Assembly: GCA_023450535.1 (NCBI GenBank)
Contig: JAEXGX010000272.1
Location: 1-6,396 of the forward strand
DNA: 6,396 bases
Source: Pseudomonadota bacterium
GTDB taxonomy: Bacteria > Desulfobacterota > Desulfovibrionia > Desulfovibrionales > Desulfovibrionaceae
Reading direction: 5' to 3'
Shown here in pieces: positions 1 to 5,634 of this stretch (position 1 is its first letter; every line of letters starts with the position of its first letter). The notes under the pieces were generated by a model that ran no database searches, was not told the origin of the DNA, and saw nothing but the letters and a program-made list of their open reading frames with translations. Both the position numbers and the translations under genes were made by a program.

Positions 1-125
1 GACAGGGGTTCAGAGGAAATAACCTGTACGCCTTCTTTGTGCATGGCTTCCAAAACCTGCAAATAGGTGGCGAGACGCTGAATTGTGGCGCGAGGGATAT
101 GTTCGTTCTTCGGGGACGCGTTCAT
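1..125 (-). CDS. rex: Redox-sensing transcriptional repressor Rex, N-terminal fragment (cut by left window edge)
   Basis: About 41 N-terminal residues are visible. They read MNASPKNEHIPRATIQRL and then ATYLQVLEAMHKEGVQVISS, which matches the start of the Rex winged-helix DNA-binding domain (IP-x-ATI-x-RL-x-x-Y, then a helix ending in EG and ISS). Rex proteins are homodimers that repress energy-metabolism genes when NAD+ is high and leave DNA when NADH binds a C-terminal Rossmann domain; that domain lies outside the window. I chose the ATG at 123-125 because AAGGA sits 7 nt upstream of it. An in-frame ATG at 153-155 would add 10 residues, but its only purine-rich match (AGAGG) abuts the start codon and is part of a small hairpin. 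The gene lies downstream of atpE on the same strand, separated by a terminator, so it may have its own promoter or be read through. Family assignment is firm for so short a piece. Confidence 0.85.
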   Translation of the reverse strand, partial: MNASPKNEHIPRATIQRLATYLQVLEAMHKEGVQVISSEPL

Positions 126-248
126 CAAAATTTCCTTGATGGTTTGAAACCTCATCCTCTTTTCCAGAGGACACTTCCCATAGCGCTCAAGAGAGCTTTT
201 GCGGGCAGGAGCATACAACCATCATTGGCAATGGGGAGTGAAATGGGG

Positions 249-277
249 AAAAGGCGGACAGAAGCATTCTGCCCGCC
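249..277 (-). terminator. Rho-independent terminator after atpE
   Basis: On the minus strand a stem of 5 bp (253-257 with 273-277) plus 5 bp (259-263 with 267-271), interrupted by one A/C mismatch and closed by a 3-nt loop, is followed directly by TTTT (249-252). It lies 25 nt past the atpE stop codon and is oriented to end the Fo operon transcript before rex. The short T-run suggests incomplete termination is possible. Confidence 0.75.
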
Positions 278-280
278 TCA

Positions 281-296
281 GAGCCGAAAACGGCTC
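281..296 (-). terminator. Accessory hairpin just after the atpE stop codon
   Basis: GAGCCG (281-286) pairs perfectly with CGGCTC (291-296) around a 4-nt loop, which is UUUU in the minus-strand transcript. It begins 6 nt beyond the atpE stop and precedes the main terminator. There is no T-run of its own, so it more likely stabilises the 3' end of the mRNA or helps termination than terminates alone. Confidence 0.4.
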
Positions 297-302
297 GGCC
301 TC

Positions 303-617
303 TTACAGCTTCACGAAAAGAAGAATGAGGTCGACCAGGAGGGCATAGATACAAAGGGATTCTACGAAGGCCAGGCCCAGAATGAGGGACTGGGAGATCT
401 TGCCGCTGGCGTCGGGATTGCGGGCGGTGCCTTCGCAGGCGGCCTTGATGGCCATGCCCTGGCCGATGCCGCAACCGGCGGCGGCAATGGCGATGCCGAT
501 GGCCATACCCAGGGCGCTGATGCCCATGCCCACGGAGGGGCCGTCGGCGGCGAAGGCCATGGAAGCCATAGCGACCATCATCACGGTGCTCAGAGCGGTA
601 ACGACGAGTTTACGCAT
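303..617 (-). CDS. atpE: F1Fo ATP synthase subunit c (proteolipid ring subunit)
   Basis: This is the 104-aa ring-forming subunit of Fo, which carries the coupling ion across the membrane. Residues 1-24 look like a signal peptide (MRK, hydrophobic core, then AFA-A), leaving about 80 residues, the usual c-subunit length. Helix 1 is glycine/alanine-rich (about 30-55) and ends in GIGQG with Gln53. The polar loop that contacts F1 is ARNP (65-68). Helix 2 (about 77-102) carries the ion-binding Glu86 in AFVESLCIYALL. Ser87, Tyr91 and Gln53 are present as in Na+-binding c subunits, but the usual Thr at +2 is Leu88. The start at 617 has AGGAG 6 nt upstream. It is the last gene of the operon, 64 nt after atpB, with a terminator behind it. 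The ion used cannot be settled from sequence alone. Confidence 0.96.
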   Translation of the reverse strand: MRKLVVTALSTVMMVAMASMAFAADGPSVGMGISALGMAIGIAIAAAGCGIGQGMAIKAACEGTARNPDASGKISQSLILGLAFVESLCIYALLVDLILLFVKL

Positions 618-648
618 GTCGAACTCCTAATCTTGGATTATATTGTTG

Positions 649-660
649 GGCCCGAAGGCC
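649..660 (-). promoter_or_regulatory. C(UUCG)G tetraloop hairpin between atpB and atpE
   Basis: In the transcript, GGCC (657-660) pairs with GGCC (649-652) across a UUCG loop closed by C-G, an exceptionally stable tetraloop. It sits in the 64-nt atpB-atpE spacer, about 31 nt upstream of the atpE start and clear of its ribosome binding site. No T-run follows, so it is not a normal terminator. A role in mRNA processing or in protecting the atpE part of the message, which needs high expression for the c ring, is inference. Confidence 0.4.
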
Positions 661-681
661 ATTCCCCCGGATGGATTCCGC

Positions 682-1407
682 CTAGTGCGCGTGTTCTACA
701 GCGCCTTGCAGATAAATCATGGTCAGGATGAACAGAATAAAGGCCTGCAAGGTCTTGCCGAGCAGGAAGAGGAAATACAGAGGCACAGTGCCGAACAGCA
801 CACCCACAAAAACGCTGGCGCCAAAGCTGAAGAAAATGAGCAGCGTCATTTCTTCGCCAAAAATGTTGCCGAAAAGACGCAGCGACATGGATAGCGGTCT
901 GGCCAGATGGGAAATGATTTCAATGGGGAACATCAGCGGCACCAGAGCTTTGTTGGACCCGGTGAAATGCTTGACGTAATGCGGCCCCCATTGCTTGAGG
1001 CCCACGTAGTTGTAATAAATAAAGACGCACAGTGCTACGGACACGGTGGTGTTCAGGTTGGCGGTGGGGGCGTCGAACCCGGGCACAAGGCCCAAAAGGT
1101 TCATGGCGAAAATATAGATGAAAATGCCGCACAACAACGGGACGAACCGGCGGCCCTTTTCTCCCATGTTGTCGATGATGAATGTTTCCAACCCGCCGAC
1201 CAGAGCCTCAAAAAAAGTCTGGAGTTTGCCCGGCTTGTTCTGGCTGATGCGGCTACGCAGTACAAGACCAGTCACCGTGAGCAGGAACATGCCAACCCAG
1301 GTGAAAAAAACGTATTTGAAATCCACACTACTGCCGCCGATGCTCAGATGATCCATGTTGAACACGGTGGAGAGCAAAAGCGGTTCGGGCAATCCTGCTG
1401 CTGCCAT
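682..1407 (-). CDS. atpB: F1Fo ATP synthase subunit a
   Basis: This is the 241-aa stator membrane subunit that provides the two ion half-channels next to the c ring. Hydrophobic segments lie at about 32-50, 89-109, 119-136, 156-172, 185-206 and 208-235. The essential arginine is Arg177 in the SLRLFGN motif (175-181), followed by GEEM (184-187). Gln221 in LQAFILFILTMIYL matches the conserved glutamine of the last helix (Gln252 of E. coli subunit a). The FxxLxxNLxGLxPG-like motif appears as IYIFAMNLLGLVPG (97-110). Length fits the shorter bacterial a subunits. The ATG at 1405-1407 has AGGAGG 7 nt upstream, a strong site. It lies 50 nt after the atpI-like gene and 64 nt before atpE. No defect is visible in the key residues. 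Confidence 0.97.
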   Translation of the reverse strand: MAAAGLPEPLLLSTVFNMDHLSIGGSSVDFKYVFFTWVGMFLLTVTGLVLRSRISQNKPGKLQTFFEALVGGLETFIIDNMGEKGRRFVPLLCGIFIYIFAMNLLGLVPGFDAPTANLNTTVSVALCVFIYYNYVGLKQWGPHYVKHFTGSNKALVPLMFPIEIISHLARPLSMSLRLFGNIFGEEMTLLIFFSFGASVFVGVLFGTVPLYFLFLLGKTLQAFILFILTMIYLQGAVEHAH

Positions 1408-1457
1408 GAGGGAGCCTCCTGAAAAGCTGGGGTCTTGCAGCGTCGCGGAGCCGATTT

Positions 1458-1919
1458 TCAGCGCTTGGCGCGTGCATTCCGGAAGAGAAGTATCACCGGA
1501 ATGACGAGCACGACGACGGAAAGGCCCGCCAGCAATGAAAAAATATCGGCTTCGTAGACAACTAGAGCAACGTACAACAAAATTCCGGTGATGAAAAGCC
1601 TCAAATTCGATCGCAGGAGCTGCCCTGTAAAAAAAGATTTACGATCGTTCTCTCCCGAACCTTCCTGAGTGGCGCGCGGCAGGCGGTGCAGGACGAAGTG
1701 CGACAAGGTGTAAAAATTCCAGGCCGCGAGCACAGCTCCGAATCCGGCCCAGAAAAGTTTGGTGGATACGGGCAGAAAAATTGTGCCGACAACGATCAGA
1801 ACTGTGGCGACCAAAATGGTCAGACGCACCGCATCACGCGCAAGCCCCTGCGGGAAGCCTTTTTTCCACAGCACTCCTTCCAGATGTTCGTTCAGGCGGG
1901 TCAGGTGGCGTGAAATCAT
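1458..1919 (-). CDS. atpI: AtpI-like ATP synthase subunit I (ATP-synt_I family) membrane protein
   Basis: A 153-aa membrane protein with four predicted transmembrane segments at about 31-49, 55-77, 106-122 and 127-146 and a basic C-terminus (RNARAKR). The N-terminus is charged and hydrophilic (ISRHLTRLNEHLEG). Size, topology and the place directly before atpB fit the ATP synthase subunit I family, whose members help assemble or stabilise the c ring and have been linked to Mg2+ handling. Identity comes mainly from context, because the family is poorly conserved. The reading frame stays open upstream to 2042, but that part lies inside the neighbouring gene. The ATG at 1917-1919 overlaps the TGA of the upstream gene (ATGA), with GGGGAG 6 nt before it, so translation is probably coupled to the AtpZ-like gene. 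Confidence 0.8.
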   Translation of the reverse strand: MISRHLTRLNEHLEGVLWKKGFPQGLARDAVRLTILVATVLIVVGTIFLPVSTKLFWAGFGAVLAAWNFYTLSHFVLHRLPRATQEGSGENDRKSFFTGQLLRSNLRLFITGILLYVALVVYEADIFSLLAGLSVVVLVIPVILLFRNARAKR

Positions 1920-2500
1920 GATATTCTCCCCGGCTCTTCGCCGTGTTTCCGGTTCGGGTCCGCATCGTTCGGCACGGTGGCGCTGCCGGGTATTGCACTT
2001 TCTTCTTTCAGCTCGTGCTCGAGTTTGGTGTAGGTTTCCCATGCTTTCTCGATATCGTCGTCGGCAAGGGGGGAGGCCGGGGAGGGAGCGGAGCGTTTTC
2101 GGTATTCGCCGTGTTCATCGCTGTCCGGTTCATCCGAATGTTCTTCAGGGAGAAGCGGGCGCTTGGGAACGCTGGGGTTCCGCCGTCCTTCTCCGTTCAG
2201 TGTCGATTCGGTACGGGCTGCCTGCTCGGCTGCTCGTGCCGCGTCAAGTTCCGCCTGACCGCGTTCAAGACGTTTGGCGTCGGTCCATACATTGCGAAAA
2301 CCCGCCACGATGCCAAGCACGATGCCGATGCCGAAACCCACGGGCCAGGAGCCGAGCCAGCGGTCGATAAGCCAGCCGAGGCCGCCGCCTACCAGAGGGC
2401 CGGAAATCATATGCATGCCCATGGTGCTGGCGATGCCAAGCAAGCCAAACATGGAACCGGGGCGGGCGGGAGAAGGGAGGGAATTCTTTTTTTCTGACAT
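1916..2500 (-). CDS. atpZ: AtpZ-like Fo-associated membrane protein with long hydrophilic C-terminal tail
   Basis: This is a 194-aa protein. Residues about 17-75 match the AtpZ/ATPase_gene1 family: two membrane helices (about 17-36 and 52-68) around GGGLGWLIDRWLGSWPVG, with the typical G-LG-x-x-ID core, and AGFRNVW after helix 2. Family members are encoded at the head of atp operons and work with AtpI, reportedly in Mg2+/Ca2+ supply or c-ring assembly. The remaining 120 residues are unusual. A short Ala/Glu/Arg helix (76-97) leads into a Pro/Ser/Glu/Asp-rich stretch that is probably disordered. This contains an acidic helix-like segment, DDDIEKAWETYTKLEHELKE (148-167). Most family members are about 70-110 aa. 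An in-frame TAA at 2507-2509 limits the start to the ATG at 2498-2500 or later. No good Shine-Dalgarno sequence precedes it. Confidence 0.82.
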   Translation of the reverse strand: MSEKKNSLPSPARPGSMFGLLGIASTMGMHMISGPLVGGGLGWLIDRWLGSWPVGFGIGIVLGIVAGFRNVWTDAKRLERGQAELDAARAAEQAARTESTLNGEGRRNPSVPKRPLLPEEHSDEPDSDEHGEYRKRSAPSPASPLADDDIEKAWETYTKLEHELKEESAIPGSATVPNDADPNRKHGEEPGRIS

Positions 2501-2512
2501 GATTGATTATGG

Positions 2513-2541
2513 TTGGAGTTATGAGGCGTCCATGCTAAATA
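2513..2541 (+). promoter_or_regulatory. Candidate weak promoter for the SlyD-type isomerase gene
   Basis: TTGGAG (2513-2518), a 17-nt spacer and TAAATA (2536-2541) give a weak sigma-70-like arrangement pointing toward the isomerase gene. Its -10 would occupy exactly the same bases as the divergent atp promoter candidate. The implied leader of about 85 nt holds a 5-bp hairpin, CCGGG (2576-2580) with CCCGG (2586-2590). The match is poor and the call is tentative. Confidence 0.2.
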
Positions 2542-2564
2542 TCGCCCAGCAACGACAGCGTCAA
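2536..2564 (-). promoter_or_regulatory. Candidate sigma-70 promoter for the atpZ-atpI-atpB-atpE operon
   Basis: On the minus strand TTGACG (2559-2564, five of six to the -35 consensus) is followed after 17 nt by TATTTA (2536-2541, a weak -10). Transcription would begin near 2529-2530 and give a leader of about 30 nt before the atpZ ATG. No Rex-type palindrome (TTGTGA...TCACAA) is seen in this intergenic region. Confidence 0.35.
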
Positions 2565-2635
2565 CACGCCGCCGGCCGGGTAAAGCCCGGACATTCATTC
2601 ACCATTTCGAGCGCGAATCGCGTCTGGAGAGCTTC

Positions 2636-3058
2636 ATGCCCATCAAAAATGGCGATACCGTAGTTGTGCATTACGTGGGAACCCTTGCTGACGGCAGTGA
2701 ATTTGACCGTTCTGCGGAAGGACATCCGCTGAGCTTCCAACAGGGAGCAGGGCAGATGATTCCCGGCTTTGAAAAGGCTGTGGAAGGCAGGGAAAAGGGC
2801 GAGCAGTTCTCCGTGACTATTCCCGCCGACGAAGCCTATGGCCCCGTGCATGAAGAGTACCGCTTCACAGTGGACCCCGCGAATTTTCCTCCTCATGTCA
2901 CTCCTGCCGTGGGGCAGCGGTTGCATCTTGCCTCGGATCAGGGAGAACTGGAAGTGGTTGTGGCCGCCGTTGAAGAAGACGGCGTGCTGCTTGACGCCAA
3001 TCATCCGCTGGCAGGGCAGGATCTGACCTTTGCCCTGACTATTGTGGATGTTCGCTGA
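2636..3058 (+). CDS. FKBP-type peptidyl-prolyl cis-trans isomerase, SlyD family
   Basis: This is a 140-aa cytoplasmic folding helper that speeds proline isomerisation and binds unfolded chains. The FKBP half shows HYVGTLADGSEFDRS (12-26), PLSFQQGAGQMIPGFEKAVEG (31-51) and EQFSVTIPADEAYG (56-69). An inserted IF (chaperone) domain covers about 70-122, and the strand NHPLAGQDLTFALTIVDVR (122-140) closes the FKBP fold as in SlyD (NH-x-LAGQ-x-L-x-F). Unlike E. coli SlyD the protein ends right after this strand, so it lacks the His/Cys-rich metal-binding tail and is unlikely to serve as a nickel store. There is no signal peptide. The ATG at 2636 has GGAG 6 nt upstream. It is transcribed divergently from the atp operon, with no functional link implied by position. 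Confidence 0.95.
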   Translation: MPIKNGDTVVVHYVGTLADGSEFDRSAEGHPLSFQQGAGQMIPGFEKAVEGREKGEQFSVTIPADEAYGPVHEEYRFTVDPANFPPHVTPAVGQRLHLASDQGELEVVVAAVEEDGVLLDANHPLAGQDLTFALTIVDVR

Positions 3059-3103
3059 ATCAGGACGGATACGCTCTGAAAAGAACCGATCGCCGTCCAC
3101 TCC

Positions 3104-3135
3104 GCGCCAGAGCAATTCACGAATTGCTCTGGCGC
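3104..3135. repeat. Perfect 15-bp inverted repeat downstream of the isomerase gene
   Basis: Bases 3104-3118 (GCGCCAGAGCAATTC) are the exact reverse complement of 3121-3135, separated by 2 nt; in RNA this gives about 14 bp with a 4-nt loop. It starts 46 nt after the isomerase stop codon. No T-run follows on either strand, so it is not a classical terminator, although it may still end or protect the mRNA. Its form resembles dispersed REP-like palindromes. Confidence 0.6.
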
Positions 3136-3157
3136 CTGGGAGAGAATGTGTGCCTTT

Positions 3158-3185
3158 CAACTTTGAAATGATACATTCAAAGTTG
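3158..3185. repeat. Second inverted repeat in the isomerase-glutamine synthetase gap
   Basis: CAACTTTGA (3158-3166) pairs with TCAAAGTTG (3177-3185). After a single bulged A, ATG (3168-3170) pairs with CAT (3174-3176) around a 3-nt loop, so nearly all of the 28 nt is paired. It lies 78 nt before the glutamine synthetase start and could be an operator-like dyad, an RNA hairpin or part of a repeat. An extended -10-like sequence, TGATACATT (3169-3177), falls inside it. Confidence 0.45.
3169..3177 (+). promoter_or_regulatory. glnN: Possible extended -10 element for glutamine synthetase
   Basis: TGA-TACATT contains an extended TG motif and four of six -10 consensus bases. No good -35 stands 17 nt upstream. 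It would place the transcript start around 80 nt before the gene. Its location in the middle of the 3158-3185 dyad would let a repressor or hairpin interfere. Weak evidence; no NtrC/sigma-54 promoter with proper spacing was found. Confidence 0.2.
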
Positions 3186-3262
3186 GCCAGGCCTGCCGTT
3201 GGACGGCGGAGCTTTATAGCAAAGCGGCTTTGCGCTGCTACCTTGTGTATGGAGATATGACC

Positions 3263-5461
3263 ATGAGTGACCTTAACGCCCGCAGCAAGGCCCTGTTTGC
3301 CATTGCCGGCCTGACGTCCAGTCCGGCAGAGGCCCCGGCACCGATTCCCGCCGGAACCGTGGAAGGCCCGCTGGAAACCTTCGGTTCCAACGTTTTTGAC
3401 GATAAGGCCATGCGTCGCCATTTGCCCAAGGCCGTGTACCGCTCCTTGCGAAAGACCATGGATCACGGGGAACGGCTCGATCCTGAAGTCGCCGATGTGG
3501 TGGCCAACGCCATGAAAGACTGGGCCATGGAAAGGGGGGCGACGCATTATACCCATGTATTCTATCCTCTGACGGGTTTGACGGCGGAAAAGCATGACAG
3601 TTTTCTTTCTCCTGACGGAAATGGAGGCGTGATCGCCGCCTTCAGCGGCAGTACTCTGGTCAAGGGTGAGGCCGACGGCTCCAGTTTGCCTTCGGGGGGC
3701 TTGCGCTCTACCTTTGAAGCGCGGGGCTATACAGCCTGGGATGTGACCAGTCCGGCCTACCTGATGGAAAGTTCGGGCGGCGTAGTGCTGTGTATTCCCA
3801 CGGTCTTTCTCTCCTGGACGGGGTTTGCTCTGGATAAGAAGACTCCGTTGTTGCGCTCCGGTCAGGCCCTCAGCAAACAGGCCCTGCGTGTGCTCAGACT
3901 GTTTGGTGTGGAAAGCTCTCTGCCAGTGTTTTCCAACGGAGGCCTGGAGCAGGAATATTTTCTCATCGACAAGCATTTTGTCACTGCGCGGCCCGACCTG
4001 CTCATTGCCGGACGGACGCTGTTCGGAGCCCGTCCGCCCAAAGGGCAGGAGTTCAATGATCAGTATTACGGTGTTATCCCCAGCCGCGTCCTGGCATTCA
4101 TGAACGATGTGGAGCGGGATTTGTACCGCCTGGGCGTGCCTGTACAGACCAGACATAACGAGGCCGCGCCCAGTCAGTATGAAATCGCGCCCGTGTTTGA
4201 ACTGTCCAATCTGGCCAGCGACCACAACCAACTGATCATGACCGTTCTGCGCAAGAAGGCCCGCAAGCACGGGTTGACCTGCCTGCTGCACGAGAAGCCT
4301 TTTCACGGCATAAATGGTTCAGGCAAGCACATCAATTATTCTATGGGCAACGCGGAGTTGGGAAACCTGTTCGACCCCGGTGAAACGCCGCATGAAAACG
4401 CCCAGTTCCTTGTGTTTCTCTGCGCGGTGATCCGCGCCCTGCACAAACACGCGGGTTTCCTGCGCGCTTCAGTGGCCACGGCCTCCAACGACCTCCGGCT
4501 TGGCGCGCACGAAGCCCCTCCAGCCGTGATGTCCCTGTTTCTCGGAGATCAGCTTACCGACGTGCTGGAACAGTTCCGCGTGGGGCAGGTCAAGGGCGCG
4601 AAGAAAAAGCGCATGATGAATGTGGGGGTGGATACCCTGCCGCCCTTGCCTGCGGACCCCGGCGACCGCAACCGCACCAGCCCTTTTGCTTTTGTGGGCA
4701 ACCGCTTTGAGTTCCGCGCACTTGGGTCGGCGTCTTCCGCTGCGGGAGTCTTGGTTGTGCTCAATGCTATGATGGCGGAATCCCTGGATTTTGCGGCTAC
4801 ATTTCTGGAAAAGCGTGTGGCGGGTGATCCTTCCCGGCTCGGACAGGCCGTGCGGGAACTGATTGAGGAAGTGATGGAAGAGCACAGCGCCGTGATTTTT
4901 AACGGCGATGGTTATTCCGAAATCTGGCAGCGTGAGGCTGAACGCCGGGGACTGCCTGCCTATCCTGCCACGCCGGATGCCCTGCCCCGCTTCACGGATT
5001 CTGAAGTGGTGTCCATGTGCGAGCGCTACGGTATCTTCTCCCGGCAGGAACTTAAAGCCCGCCAGGACATCTATTTGGAACTGTATGTCAAAACCGTGCG
5101 CACGGAAGTCAATCTTGCCCTGCGTATGGCCCGCACCCAGATTTACCCCGCCGTCAGCCGGTATCAGAAAGAACTGTCCGATTCCGCCAGGAATACGCAG
5201 GAACTCGGCCTCAAGCCCGAGTTTTCCGTGCTGAAGGAAATTTCCGCCGGGCTTGTGAATCTGGACAAGGCCATTCGCTCACTAGAGAAATTGCGCGATG
5301 CCGCTCCCAAGAAAAGCGTGCAGGAAGAGGCGCGTTACTGCCAGATGAAGATGCTGCCTTCCATGCAGGCCTTGCGCGAGGTGGTGGACGGGTTGGAAAT
5401 GATCGTGGCCGACGACCTTTGGCCACTGCCCAGCTACCAGGAAATGCTGTTTATGAAATAG
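3263..5461 (+). CDS. glnN: Type III glutamine synthetase
   Basis: This 732-aa enzyme makes glutamine from glutamate, ammonium and ATP, in the large GSIII form that assembles as a dodecamer. The GSIII N-terminal domain spans about 30-150, with ETFGSNVF, GATHYTHVFYPLTGLTAEKHDSF and then TFEARGYTAWDVTSPAYL. The catalytic core follows: LEQEYFLI (228-235, metal-binding glutamates), TRHNEAAPSQYEIAPVFE (296-313), HEKPFHGINGSGKH (343-356, glutamate/ATP region) and DRNRTSPFAFVGNRFEFR (468-485). A helical C-terminal part of about 200 residues is typical of GSIII. The ATG at 3263 is chosen because GGAG lies 8 nt upstream. An ATG at 3257 is only 2 nt from that site, and a TTG at 3230 has no site. It is separated by 204 nt from the upstream gene and is probably its own transcript. 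No key motif is missing. Confidence 0.96.
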   Translation: MSDLNARSKALFAIAGLTSSPAEAPAPIPAGTVEGPLETFGSNVFDDKAMRRHLPKAVYRSLRKTMDHGERLDPEVADVVANAMKDWAMERGATHYTHVFYPLTGLTAEKHDSFLSPDGNGGVIAAFSGSTLVKGEADGSSLPSGGLRSTFEARGYTAWDVTSPAYLMESSGGVVLCIPTVFLSWTGFALDKKTPLLRSGQALSKQALRVLRLFGVESSLPVFSNGGLEQEYFLIDKHFVTARPDLLIAGRTLFGARPPKGQEFNDQYYGVIPSRVLAFMNDVERDLYRLGVPVQTRHNEAAPSQYEIAPVFELSNLASDHNQLIMTVLRKKARKHGLTCLLHEKPFHGINGSGKHINYSMGNAELGNLFDPGETPHENAQFLVFLCAVIRALHKHAGFLRASVATASNDLRLGAHEAPPAVMSLFLGDQLTDVLEQFRVGQVKGAKKKRMMNVGVDTLPPLPADPGDRNRTSPFAFVGNRFEFRALGSASSAAGVLVVLNAMMAESLDFAATFLEKRVAGDPSRLGQAVRELIEEVMEEHSAVIFNGDGYSEIWQREAERRGLPAYPATPDALPRFTDSEVVSMCERYGIFSRQELKARQDIYLELYVKTVRTEVNLALRMARTQIYPAVSRYQKELSDSARNTQELGLKPEFSVLKEISAGLVNLDKAIRSLEKLRDAAPKKSVQEEARYCQMKMLPSMQALREVVDGLEMIVADDLWPLPSYQEMLFMK

Positions 5462-5512
5462 CTCACTCCAATCCCAGCATAAACATACTGGAAAAGGTTA
5501 AACTGCACCTTT

Positions 5513-5565
5513 CTTTTTCAAACCGGGGCTTGGGAATAGTATTCCCAAGCCCCGGTTTGAAAAAG
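5513..5565. repeat. Perfect 25-bp inverted repeat with 3-nt loop after glutamine synthetase
   Basis: Bases 5513-5537 are the exact reverse complement of 5541-5565, with AGT between. The core is CCGGGGCTTGGGAAT, flanked by CTTTTTCAAA and its complement. It begins 52 nt after the glnN stop. In RNA it would form a very stable hairpin. Because the structure is symmetric and ends in GAAAAAG on both strands, it lacks a proper U-run, so a repeat-element or mRNA-end role is as likely as termination. Confidence 0.65.
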
Positions 5566-5597
5566 CGTTTGAGGGAGTTCCTCACCTCCTCAAACGC
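5565..5597 (+). terminator. Possible terminator hairpin for glutamine synthetase
   Basis: GCGTTTGAGG (5565-5574) pairs perfectly with CCTCAAACGC (5588-5597) around a 13-nt loop, followed by CCCTTT. It abuts the 25-bp inverted repeat, sharing one base. The short, C-preceded T-run makes termination efficiency uncertain. Confidence 0.4.
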
Positions 5598-5634
5598 CCC
5601 TTTGGCACCTGCCCGATGAAGGGCTTGCCCGTCA

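Noticed and set aside
39..731. 230-codon plus-strand open frame across rex, atpE and the end of atpB
   Set aside because: It runs antisense to three well-identified genes. The Gly/His-rich low-complexity product is an artefact of reading the atpE helix codons backwards.
1920..2042. N-terminal extension of the AtpI-like protein
   Set aside because: The frame is open to 2042, but it would overlap the AtpZ-like gene by over 120 nt. The ATGA overlap and GGGGAG site support the start at 1919.
2484..2494. A AAA AAG slippery heptamer in codons 3-5 of the AtpZ-like gene, in the right phase for a -1 frameshift
   Set aside because: It is very close to the start codon, no stimulatory hairpin follows, and the -1 frame gives no recognisable protein. 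The zero frame encodes the AtpZ domain directly.
3183..3198. Sigma-54-like promoter (TTGGCC ... TGCC) upstream of glnN
   Set aside because: The GG-to-GC distance is 10 nt instead of the required 12, and no enhancer-like sites were seen.
2561..4306. 581-codon open frame on the minus strand, antisense to the isomerase and glutamine synthetase genes
   Set aside because: Its composition is that of a reverse-frame shadow of GC-rich coding DNA, with no recognisable domain. Both opposite-strand genes are unmistakable, with full sets of motifs.
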